From positions 1-33,822 of the forward strand of contig JACPOW010000125.1 of assembly GCA_016191335.1 (NCBI GenBank): a stretch of DNA of 33,822 bases, read 5' to 3'. Positions 24,009-30,623 of the stretch are shown here, one piece after another. Within the stretch, counting starts at the first letter, position 1. Each line of letters opens with the position of its first letter. A model generated the notes under the pieces. It did no database searches. It saw nothing but the letters and a program-made list of their open reading frames with translations, and was not told the DNA's origin. Source of the stretch: Elusimicrobiota bacterium (GTDB lineage: Bacteria > Elusimicrobiota > Elusimicrobia > UBA1565 > UBA9628). The translations under genes were made by a program, and so were the position numbers.

Positions 24009-24345
24009 CCGTCCCCCGCGGGCCGTACACCGTGACGGCGAGCATCGTCTTGACGCCGAGGAACGCGGCGCGCGCGGCGGGGCGGCCGTCGCGCTGGAGC
24101 TTGCCGAGCAGCTCCTCGCGCTCCTCGTCCGTCAGGCCCGCGAAGCTCCGCGCGCGGCCCAGGTAGAGGAGAGGCGCGGCGAAGCGCACGAACAGCGCTC
24201 CCGCGCCGAAGTAGGCGCGCGCCCACCACGGGGCGAGCGACAGGCGCGAGCGCAGTCGCGCGGCCAGGGCCGAGGCGTCGTCGTCGAGGCCCGCGTGGCG
24301 GGCGTAGCCGCGGGCGAGGGGGAGGAGGCAGGCGAGGCTGATCAT
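23998..24345 (-). CDS. Small helical partner of the GMC oxidase
   Basis: A 115-residue protein starting at ATG 24345, which overlaps the preceding stop (TCATGA). It contains a hydrophobic stretch (near 38-60) and the sequence LTDEEREELLGKLQRDG ... FLGVKTMLAVTVYG. A similar helical piece precedes the FAD domain in plant long-chain alcohol oxidases, where it is part of the same chain, so this may be that region encoded separately. Function beyond association with the oxidase is unknown. Confidence 0.55.
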   Translation of the reverse strand: MISLACLLPLARGYARHAGLDDDASALAARLRSRLSLAPWWARAYFGAGALFVRFAAPLLYLGRARSFAGLTDEEREELLGKLQRDGRPAARAAFLGVKTMLAVTVYGPRGTDGR

Positions 24346-25592
24346 GAGGAGGGGGCCGCGAGCTCGACGATCGCGCCTTCCGGGCTGTCGAGCTCGGCGA
24401 GAGGGAAGCCGCCTTCGCGCAAGGTCAGGCGCATCGCGCCGGTCATCGAGGTGCGGCAGACGCCGGGGCCGGCGGGCGAGTCGTAGGGGAACTCGGCGGC
24501 CAGCGACCCGTCGAGGCGGCACCCGCCCTCGGCGACGACGCCGCCGAAGCGGACCCGGAAGGACCAGGTCCCGTCGCGCAGCTCGGAGCGTGCGGCCAGC
24601 GAGGCGAGGACGCCGGCGGAGGAGAGGTCCCGTCCCTGATGGACGAGGCGGGCGGCCGTCATCGGGACGCTCAGGGAGCCGGCCAGCGGCGCCTCGGCGG
24701 TGAGCAGTTCGAAGACGGTCGTCCCCTCGGGGCCCTCGAAGACGGCCCGCGCCCAGCGCCAGCCCCTCGCCCCGCGCGCGCTCCAGAGGTGGCCGACGCC
24801 GGCCGGCGCGCCGTCGAAGCGGGCGACGAGCCCGCCGACGCGGGCCTCGCCGGTCACGCGCGCCAGGCCCTCGGCCGATTCATAGCCGGCGCGCACGAGG
24901 CCCGCTCCGGAGAGGAAGGCGGGCGCGAAGGTCATGGGCCCCGCCTCGGCCGCGGGCCAGGCCAGGTCCCACGACGGGCCGCGGGCGCGTCCGCGGGCGA
25001 GGGAGAGGTCCCCCAGGCGGTAGGCGGTCGCGGGGCCCGACTCGACCTCGTCGGCGGGGCGCTCCCAGGTCTCGACCTCCACGCGCCCGGCCGTCTTGTC
25101 GAAGAGGACGGCGCGGCACTCCGCGCGGCCGCGCGTCACGGCGTAGCGCGCCCAGAAGCCCCGTCGCGCGGCGGGGTCTTTGGCCATCAGGAACCACGCC
25201 TCCTGGCCGATCCCGGCGCCGCCCTCGGCGCGGGCGCGGTAGGGCCGGCTCAGCCCGGCGCGCAGGAAGGCGAGGTGGACGAAGATGGCGGAGTCCACGG
25301 CCGTCCCGACGAGGAAGGCGGGGTTCCGGTCCGCGGCGGCGAAGGCCGCGAACAGGAGCGAGGACATGGCCTTGGAGAGGAGCAGGAGGTCCCAGCGCGA
25401 GCCGGGGAACGGGTCCCTCGCGATCTGGAAGGAGAGCAAAGAGATGACGGCCATCAGGGAGCCGGCCAGCCCGAGCCACAGGCCGTGGCCTCCGTTGGGA
25501 ATCCCCAGCAAGGAGGTCAGCGGGAGGGGGGCGGCGACGAAGACGGTTCCGGTCGCCAGGAACACCCAGCCGTAGGCCCGCATCATCCTCAT
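24342..25592 (-). CDS. Unknown protein: four-helix membrane domain plus lipocalin-like beta domain
   Basis: A 416-residue protein of unrecognised family. Residues 1-115 have about four hydrophobic segments (the first begins AYGWVFLATGTVFVAAPL). From about 125 on it is soluble, rich in beta strands, with motifs such as GHLWSARGARGWRWARAVF that recall carotenoid hydratase/AttH-type lipocalin-like barrels, which act on hydrophobic substrates. This likeness is weak. ATG 25592 follows GGAGAG. It is the first gene of the minus-strand lipid block, divergent from the gene at 25718, so control of the block probably lies in the 125-bp gap. Confidence 0.5.
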   Translation of the reverse strand: MRMMRAYGWVFLATGTVFVAAPLPLTSLLGIPNGGHGLWLGLAGSLMAVISLLSFQIARDPFPGSRWDLLLLSKAMSSLLFAAFAAADRNPAFLVGTAVDSAIFVHLAFLRAGLSRPYRARAEGGAGIGQEAWFLMAKDPAARRGFWARYAVTRGRAECRAVLFDKTAGRVEVETWERPADEVESGPATAYRLGDLSLARGRARGPSWDLAWPAAEAGPMTFAPAFLSGAGLVRAGYESAEGLARVTGEARVGGLVARFDGAPAGVGHLWSARGARGWRWARAVFEGPEGTTVFELLTAEAPLAGSLSVPMTAARLVHQGRDLSSAGVLASLAARSELRDGTWSFRVRFGGVVAEGGCRLDGSLAAEFPYDSPAGPGVCRTSMTGAMRLTLREGGFPLAELDSPEGAIVELAAPSS

Positions 25593-25651
25593 CGCTCTCC
25601 TTCAAAAACGCCAAGGCTTCGCATGCAACACTTGCGCCGCCGGGGTTCCGG

Positions 25652-25673
25652 GACTATGCTATCGGTCATAGTC
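25652..25673. promoter_or_regulatory. Dyad in the divergent gap between 25592 and 25718
   Basis: GACTATG (25652-25658) and CATAGTC (25667-25673) form a perfect 7-bp inverted repeat with an 8-bp spacer. It lies in the only clearly divergent promoter region of the window. A CATAGT word on the minus strand and TACACT (25692-25697) on the plus strand could be -10 boxes. An operator for one or both directions is plausible, but the bound factor is unknown. Confidence 0.4.
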
Positions 25674-25717
25674 TTCCCGCGGGCGGGGGGCTACACTCTG
25701 GGAGCAGAGGAGGACCC

Positions 25718-26278
25718 GTGGAACAACGCACGATCCGCTTGAATTTCGACGTGAGCCTCGTTTACGGCCCGCGCACCTGGCGCCTGCCGTTGGTGGCGCT
25801 GATGCTGCTGTGCGCCGTCGGCGACCTCAGCTCGGAGAGCGTCACCCTGAGCACCTATTACCCCGCGCCCTCCGGCGTGTACACCAACATGATCACGACC
25901 GGGGACACCTTTCTCGCCCGCGACGGCGGAGCCGCGACGCGGGTCGGCATCGGCACGACGGCGCCGACCCAGAAGCTGACCGTCATCGGGAACGTCGACG
26001 TCAACGGAGGCTACGTGAAGATCAACGCCGGCGCCTGCGGCGTGGTCCAGACGCGGGCCGCCAACACCGGGGCCCTGTGCACGGTGAATCAATACGCGAC
26101 CTTCACGCCCGGCGTGTACGTCGAGGGGTTCAGCTATCAGAACCGGGGGGATTATCCGTTCGTCACCGCCCCCGACGGTACCCGGCGCTACACCGTGTGG
26201 GGCACCTACGGATCGAACCAGACCGAGATGCCGCTCGGCCGCGAAGACAAGATCCAGTACGTCTGCTGCAACCGGTAG
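25718..26278 (+). CDS. Secreted/surface protein with a tail-fibre-type VGIGTT repeat motif
   Basis: A 186-residue protein starting at GTG 25718, chosen because AGGAGG lies five bases upstream. A membrane/signal segment (about 22-38, RLPLVALMLLCAVGD) is followed by LSTYYPAPSGVYTNM and RVGIGTTAPTQKLTVIGNVDV. The VGIGTT-x-PT-x-KL-x-V-x-G pattern occurs in stalks of phage tail fibres and of many large surface proteins; the TYYPAP-GVY segment before it is, to my knowledge, common in Elusimicrobiota surface proteins. Cysteines near the C-terminus (ACG, LCTV, VCC) may form disulfides. Likely cell-surface; its role is unknown. Confidence 0.7.
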   Translation: MEQRTIRLNFDVSLVYGPRTWRLPLVALMLLCAVGDLSSESVTLSTYYPAPSGVYTNMITTGDTFLARDGGAATRVGIGTTAPTQKLTVIGNVDVNGGYVKINAGACGVVQTRAANTGALCTVNQYATFTPGVYVEGFSYQNRGDYPFVTAPDGTRRYTVWGTYGSNQTEMPLGREDKIQYVCCNR

Positions 26279-26289
26279 CGGATCGCGTC

Positions 26290-26312
26290 GGCGCGCGTGC
26301 CGCCCGCGCGCC
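26290..26312 (+). terminator. Strong GC hairpin after the surface protein gene
   Basis: GGCGCGCG (26290-26297) and CGCGCGCC (26305-26312) make a perfect 8-bp stem with a 7-nt loop, starting 12 nt after the stop codon. No T-run follows, so it is at best an unusual or Rho-helped terminator, or a 3' stabilising hairpin. Confidence 0.45.
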
Positions 26313-26348
26313 ATGACCTCCATCATAGACGCGGAGGGCCGGCGGGGT

Positions 26349-26354
26349 TAGACT
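26349..26354 (+). promoter_or_regulatory. -10-like box directly before a start codon (leaderless transcript candidate)
   Basis: TAGACT ends five bases before ATG 26360, and no Shine-Dalgarno sequence lies between. A TANNNT box at this distance is the arrangement of leaderless genes, where transcription starts at the ATG itself. No clear -35 box is seen. Confidence 0.35.
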
Positions 26355-26359
26355 ACGCC

Positions 26360-27622
26360 ATGATGACGAAACTCCTGTCGATCGCGCTGCTCGCCGCGCC
26401 GCTGACCGCCTTCGCCGCCGAGCCGCCCGTGGCCCTCTCCTCGGCCGCCTTCGCGGCGGCGGCCGAGCGCCTGGCCGCCCGCTGCGCCCAGACGCCGCTC
26501 GCCGTCGACGCTCTGCTGACCGACCGGTCCTTCCGGACGGACCTCGCGCTCAGCGGCACGGAGGACCGTTACGACCTGCTCTTCTACTCCGCCTGCCGTT
26601 CGTTCCAGGGCGACGCGGACGGCTGCGCGCCCCTGGAGGGCCTCGGCGCCTCGTTCGCTCCGGTGTGCAGGCACATCGTCGCCGAAGGACGGCTGGTATT
26701 CTCGGTCCTGCGCGGCGACGCGCTCTCCGCCTGCAGGATCCGGCTGGGCTTCGACGGGAAGAGCGGCGCCTCCGTCGAGCGCGGCTGCGCGGCCCTGATC
26801 AAGGCCATCCGCGCCGGCGACGCCGCCTCGGCCTGCCCGGCGCTCGCCGCCGAGAAGCTCGTCGAGCCGGGGGAATCCTGCCCGGATTCCATGATCTACT
26901 GGAAAGGCGCCCCCGCGCAGTGCGACGCCTATAAGGACGCGGGAAGCCGTCTCTTCTGCCGCGAGAACGCCGCCCTGGCGGCCGGCCTGCGCGACCCGTC
27001 GCGCTGCGCCGCCTCGCCCGCGTGCCTGGCGCTCGCGAAGAAGTCCCCGAAGCCGTGCGAGGCCGCGCGGGCGCGCTACGCGGGCTCCCTGTGCGCGCGC
27101 GTCGCCCGGGACCTCGCCGAGGTGCGCAAGCAGCAGGCCCTGGACCGCGACCGCCTCCGTCAGGGCGAGGCCGCGTTCAAGGCCAAGGCCGCGAAGGAGG
27201 CCGAAGCCAAGGCCGCCGCCGCCGCCGCGCAGCGCGCCAAGGCGGAGGAGGCGCTGGCGCGGTCCAAGGCCGAATCGGAACGCGCCGCGGCCCAGGCCGC
27301 CGCCGACATCGCCCGCGCCAAGGCCGCCAGCGCGGAGAAGGCGGCGAAGCTCGCGGAGGAGGAGGCCGCCAAGAAAGCCAAAGCCGCCGAGGCCGTCAAG
27401 ATCAAAGCCGACCTCGAGGCCCGGAAAGCCGCCGTGGCCCAGCTCAAGATCCAGAGCCAGAAGAAGCCCCAGTTCAAGAAAGGCGAGTCCATGCAGACCG
27501 AATCGCCCGAGGCCGCCGAGATGCTGAAAGCGCTTCAGGAAGGCCGGCCGATCCCCCAGCCCAAGCCCGCGGCGAAGCCGAAGGCGATCGCCCCGGTCAA
27601 GGAAGCTCCTCCCGACCGGTAA
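26360..27622 (+). CDS. Exported Cys-rich protein with a long Ala/Lys/Glu coiled coil
   Basis: A 420-residue protein of unrecognised family. It starts with a Sec signal peptide (MMTKLLSIALLAAPLTAFAA). Residues 20-255 hold about fifteen cysteines in small helical units (for example YSACRSFQGDADGCAPL), suggesting disulfides. Residues about 255-370 are an alanine/lysine/glutamate coiled coil resembling TolA's middle domain, and the end is Pro/Lys-rich. It is probably periplasmic or surface-exposed. I placed the start at ATG 26360 because of the signal peptide; earlier in-frame codons extend into the intergenic gap. Its relation to the Hxs genes downstream is unclear. Confidence 0.65.
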   Translation: MMTKLLSIALLAAPLTAFAAEPPVALSSAAFAAAAERLAARCAQTPLAVDALLTDRSFRTDLALSGTEDRYDLLFYSACRSFQGDADGCAPLEGLGASFAPVCRHIVAEGRLVFSVLRGDALSACRIRLGFDGKSGASVERGCAALIKAIRAGDAASACPALAAEKLVEPGESCPDSMIYWKGAPAQCDAYKDAGSRLFCRENAALAAGLRDPSRCAASPACLALAKKSPKPCEAARARYAGSLCARVARDLAEVRKQQALDRDRLRQGEAAFKAKAAKEAEAKAAAAAAQRAKAEEALARSKAESERAAAQAAADIARAKAASAEKAAKLAEEEAAKKAKAAEAVKIKADLEARKAAVAQLKIQSQKKPQFKKGESMQTESPEAAEMLKALQEGRPIPQPKPAAKPKAIAPVKEAPPDR

Positions 27623-27657
27623 GGGGGTGTGGCCGTTCTGTTGCATTTCACGGTCAT

Positions 27658-27959
27658 GTGACCAGGACCCGCTGCCAGAACTCGCTTCAGCCCATCGATA
27701 GCGACGCCGCCCGTCTGCTGAAGATCCTCGGCAGCCGCCGCCTGTCCGCCCTGCAGAACGCCTTCGGCGGCCGGCGTCTTTGGATCCCCAAGGCCGGGAG
27801 CAACCTGCGTTGCTCGGTCTGCCGCTTCCGGGACGACTGCATCCGCTCCTGGCGCCAGCAGGGCGTGAGCATCGCCAACATCGCCAAACGCCTGGGCGTG
27901 TCCCCCAAACTGCCTATCAGCGTATCAGAGGAACCCATGCCCACCTGCGACCAAGATGA
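27658..27959 (+). pseudogene. Mor-like helix-turn-helix DNA-binding protein with a one-base frameshift
   Basis: From GTG 27658 the frame reads DAARLLKILGSRRLSAL, FGGRRLWIPK and SIANIAKRLGVSPK. The FGG-R-x-W/Y-IPK block followed by a helix-turn-helix matches the Mor transcription-activator type. As given, the frame then runs on into hxsD without a stop. If one A is added to the CCCCCAAA run at 27902-27909 it reads [19 protein letters not shown] and stops at TGA 27957-27959, giving a normal recognition helix and a gene of about 100 residues that overlaps the hxsD start by 23 nt. Three cysteines (LRCSVCRFRDDC) are unusual for the family. No ribosome-binding site precedes the GTG. Likely the local regulator of the Hxs genes. 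Confidence 0.6.
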
Positions 27960-28548
27960 GATCGCCTTCGTCCTCGACGAGCAGCTCTACCCGCTTGAGG
28001 CCGTGCAGAACGCCGTCTACGTCTTCACCGACCGCGCCTACGTGCGCGTCGAGCGCGCCGAGCCGGACCGGCTGAAGGTCGTCATGACGGTCAAGGCGGA
28101 TGCGGCGCCGTCGGCGCGGACCGCGCTGAAAGGCGAGTTCGACAACGAGCTGATCCATCAGGTCCTGCGCCAGCGCATCTCGACCTCCAACCAGAAGATC
28201 CGGGAGTTCATCGTGACCAAGGCCCTGGTCTCCGCCCAGCCGTCGGCGCTGGTGGCCGCCGGGGCGCCGGCCCCGGCCGCGGCCGAGGGCGACGCCTGCC
28301 CCGAGTGCGTCGACACGGCGGCGCCCGCTCCGGCCGCGCCGCAGATCGACGCGGCGCTGGAGAAGGAGATCGACCGCCTGCTGGCCGAGATCGAGAGCGG
28401 CGACGGCGCGGCCGACCCGCTCGGCGTGTCGGTCCCGTGGGAGGAGGCGTTCGGCGCGAAGGGGAAGGCCGAGCCCAAGGCCGTCGAGGGCGCGAAGGCG
28501 AAGGCCCCGAAGGCCAAGGCCCCCAAGGCGAAGGCGAAGCGCTCATGA
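27937..28548 (+). CDS. hxsD: His-Xaa-Ser system protein HxsD, with a Lys/Ala-rich tail
   Basis: A 203-residue protein starting at ATG 27937, with AGAGGA four bases upstream. The first 100 residues match HxsD as I know it ([45 protein letters not shown]). HxsD is a small partner of the radical SAM maturases in the His-Xaa-Ser system; its exact role is not established. Unlike the usual form of about 100 residues, this one continues with a CPEC motif, an acidic helix ([18 protein letters not shown]) and a basic tail of AKAPK repeats. The stop overlaps the hxsB start (ATGA). The frame is open upstream, through the frameshifted regulator, so a fusion read-through cannot be excluded. Confidence 0.8.
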   Translation: MPTCDQDEIAFVLDEQLYPLEAVQNAVYVFTDRAYVRVERAEPDRLKVVMTVKADAAPSARTALKGEFDNELIHQVLRQRISTSNQKIREFIVTKALVSAQPSALVAAGAPAPAAAEGDACPECVDTAAPAPAAPQIDAALEKEIDRLLAEIESGDGAADPLGVSVPWEEAFGAKGKAEPKAVEGAKAKAPKAKAPKAKAKRS

Positions 28549-30041
28549 CCGCGCCCGCGCCGACCGCCGTCCCCGTCCTCGACCCCGTCAAGACCGGGCC
28601 CTTCCGCTTCCGTCGCGTCGCCGGCAAGCTGCTGGTCACCAACGACCTGGGCCGGCATCAGCTGCTCGACGAGAAGCAGTTCCACGACTTCGTCACCGGC
28701 GGGCTCAAGGAGGGCGACCCCGTCTACGAGAAGCTCAAGACGGACGGCTTCATCCGGGACCAGATGGATTTCGACGCCATCGCCGCCGTCTGGGCGAAGC
28801 GCAACAAGTTCCTGTGGCAGGGCCCGACCTTGCACGTGATCGTCACGACCCTGCGCTGCAACCACCGCTGCCTGTACTGCCACGCCAGCGCGCTCGGGAT
28901 GGCCGACGAGACCACCGACATGACCGAGGAGACGGCCCGCAAGGTCGTCGACCGGGTCTTCGAGAGCCCCAGCTCCGCGATCACCATCGAGTTCCAGGGA
29001 GGCGAGCCTCTCGCCAACTGGCCCGTGGTCAAGTTCATCGTCGAGTACGCGACGGAGAAGAACAAGACCGCCGGCAAGAGCCTGTGGCTGAACCTCGTCA
29101 CCAACCTCAGCATGATGGACGCGGAGAAGATGGACTGGCTCCTCGAGCGCGGGGTCAACTTCTGCACCTCCATCGACGGCCCCGCCGAGGTGCACGACAA
29201 GAACCGGCCGTGGAGCTCCGGCGCCAGCCACGCCGAGGCGACGAAGTGGTTCAAGGTCATCGACAAGAAGACGCGCAACAAGATGTTCCGCATCGACGCG
29301 CTGCTGACCGTCACCCGGCTGTCGCTCGGCAAGCCGGTCGAGATCGTCGACGAGTACGAGCGCATCGGCGCCCGCGGCGTGTTCCTGCGCCCGCTGAACC
29401 CCTACGGCATGGCCGTGGCGACCTGGAACAAGATCGGCTACACGCACCAGGAGTTCCTGGCCTTCTACGAGAAGGCCCTCGACCGCGTCCTCGAGCTCAA
29501 CCGCAAGCGCCCCGCGAGCAAGCCCTTCTTCGAGCAGACCGCGCGCCTGTACCTGGCCAAGATCATGACGGACGACGACCCCAACTACCTGGACCTGCGC
29601 TCTCCCTGCGGCGCGGGCATCGGGCAGATGGCCTACAACTTCGACGGCTCGGTGTTCACCTGCGACGAGGGCCGCATGCTCAACCGCATGGGCGACGACA
29701 CCTTCCTCATCGGCAAGGCCGGCGAGGGCACCTACGCGGAGTCGGCGGGCCATCCCGTCGTGCGCGCGCTCGCCGTCGCCTCGAACCTCGACAACCAGAT
29801 CGAGTGCTCGAAGTGCGCCTACAAGCCCTACTGCGGCATCTGCCCCGTGCAGTGCTACAAGGAGCAGGGCGACATCACGGGCCGCATGCCGACGAACTCG
29901 CGCTGCAAGATCAGCATGGGCGTTCTCGACCTCCTGTTCGACCGCCTGCAGGACAAGAAGAACGAGAAGATCTTCCGTTCCTGGCTCAAGGTCAGGAAGG
30001 GAGACAACGAGAAGGCCGCCGCGCTGTATCAGCGCGGCTGA
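28545..30041 (+). CDS. hxsB: His-Xaa-Ser system radical SAM/SPASM maturase HxsB
   Basis: A 498-residue radical SAM enzyme. An N-terminal domain ([20 protein letters not shown]) leads to the SAM cluster CNHRCLYC (C105, C109, C112), then [11 protein letters not shown] and NLVTNLSMM. The C-terminal SPASM region has cysteines C355, C373, C421, C424, C430, C433, C437 and C454, enough for two auxiliary 4Fe-4S clusters. The arrangement fits HxsB, which is thought to modify the repeat peptide HxsA; the chemistry is unknown. SPASM enzymes commonly make thioether or C-C crosslinks in peptides. ATG 28545 overlaps the hxsD stop, and the precursor gene follows 12 nt later. Confidence 0.88.
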   Translation: MTAPAPTAVPVLDPVKTGPFRFRRVAGKLLVTNDLGRHQLLDEKQFHDFVTGGLKEGDPVYEKLKTDGFIRDQMDFDAIAAVWAKRNKFLWQGPTLHVIVTTLRCNHRCLYCHASALGMADETTDMTEETARKVVDRVFESPSSAITIEFQGGEPLANWPVVKFIVEYATEKNKTAGKSLWLNLVTNLSMMDAEKMDWLLERGVNFCTSIDGPAEVHDKNRPWSSGASHAEATKWFKVIDKKTRNKMFRIDALLTVTRLSLGKPVEIVDEYERIGARGVFLRPLNPYGMAVATWNKIGYTHQEFLAFYEKALDRVLELNRKRPASKPFFEQTARLYLAKIMTDDDPNYLDLRSPCGAGIGQMAYNFDGSVFTCDEGRMLNRMGDDTFLIGKAGEGTYAESAGHPVVRALAVASNLDNQIECSKCAYKPYCGICPVQCYKEQGDITGRMPTNSRCKISMGVLDLLFDRLQDKKNEKIFRSWLKVRKGDNEKAAALYQRG

Positions 30042-30053
30042 GAGGATCCCCCG

Positions 30054-30623
30054 ATGGAAGACAAGGACAAGAAGAAGGACGCCAAGGACGCCGAGATCCT
30101 GCCCCGGGTCGCCAAGGACCTCTCCCGTTTCCTGACCAGCGAGGAGGGGAAGATCCTCAAGAAGGACGTGGTGAAGGCGGCCGCGGTCCTCGGGATCATC
30201 GGCGCGGCCATCATGCGCGCGGAGGACCTGCTCGCCCAGACCGCCCACACCAACGCGATCCACAACTCCGGCGGCACCTCCTCCCACGGCAGCCACAGCT
30301 CCCACGCCAGCCACGCGTCCCACGGCTCTCACGGCTCCCACGGGTCGCACGGCTCCCACGGCTCGCACGGGTCCCACGGCTCGCACGGGTCCCACGGGTC
30401 TCACGGCTCCCACGGCTCGCACGGCTCGCACGGCAGCCACGGCTCCCACGGCAGCCACGGCTCCCACGGCTCGCACGGCTCCCACGGCAGCCACGGCTCC
30501 CACGGCAGCCACGGGTCGCACGGGTCGCACGCGTCCCACGGCTCTCACGGCTCGCACGGCTCCCACGGTTCCCACGGGTCGCACGGTTCTCACGGCAGCC
30601 ATGGCAGCCACGGACAATGGTGA
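30054..30623 (+). CDS. hxsA: His-Xaa-Ser repeat precursor peptide (HxsA-like)
   Basis: A 189-residue protein with AGAGGA before its ATG. Residues 1-76 form a leader: a charged start ([14 protein letters not shown]), an amphipathic helix and a hydrophobic patch ([12 protein letters not shown], near 42-53). From residue 77 to 187 it consists only of Ser-His-Xaa triplets: 37 histidines at exact three-residue spacing (H78 to H186), with Xaa = Gly 33 times, Ala three times and Ser once, ending GQW. This is the expected substrate of HxsB and the other radical SAM enzymes around it. Every His or Ser may be a modification site, or the array may bind metal. No transmembrane export signal is obvious. 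It overlaps the next gene by 23 nt. Confidence 0.88.
   Translation: MEDKDKKKDAKDAEILPRVAKDLSRFLTSEEGKILKKDVVKAAAVLGIIGAAIMRAEDLLAQTAHTNAIHNSGGTSSHGSHSSHASHASHGSHGSHGSHGSHGSHGSHGSHGSHGSHGSHGSHGSHGSHGSHGSHGSHGSHGSHGSHGSHGSHGSHGSHASHGSHGSHGSHGSHGSHGSHGSHGSHGQW
30282..30611 (+). repeat. Coding 9-bp tandem repeat array of hxsA
   Basis: Thirty-seven 9-bp units coding Ser-His-Xaa. His codons are CAC in 36 units and CAT in one (30600-30602). Ser codons are TCC 15, TCG 10, TCT 4 and AGC 8, counted by eye. The mixture of TCN and AGC, with an almost unchanged protein repeat, shows that the units are not recent identical copies. Confidence 0.9.

Noticed and set aside
27902..27910. Programmed -1 ribosomal frameshift at CCCCCAAA
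   Set aside because: The codons CCC AAA do not form a canonical X XXY YYZ slippery heptamer in this frame (AAA would have to re-pair with CAA), and I see no defined downstream stimulator. A one-base indel is simpler.
27658..28548. A single Mor-HxsD fusion protein
   Set aside because: hxsD has its own well-placed AGAGGA site and ATG, and one added base restores a normal end of the regulator. The fusion is kept only as an alternative.
30282..30611. CRISPR-like array
   Set aside because: Units are 9 bp, contiguous and without spacers, and they are in frame within a coding sequence.
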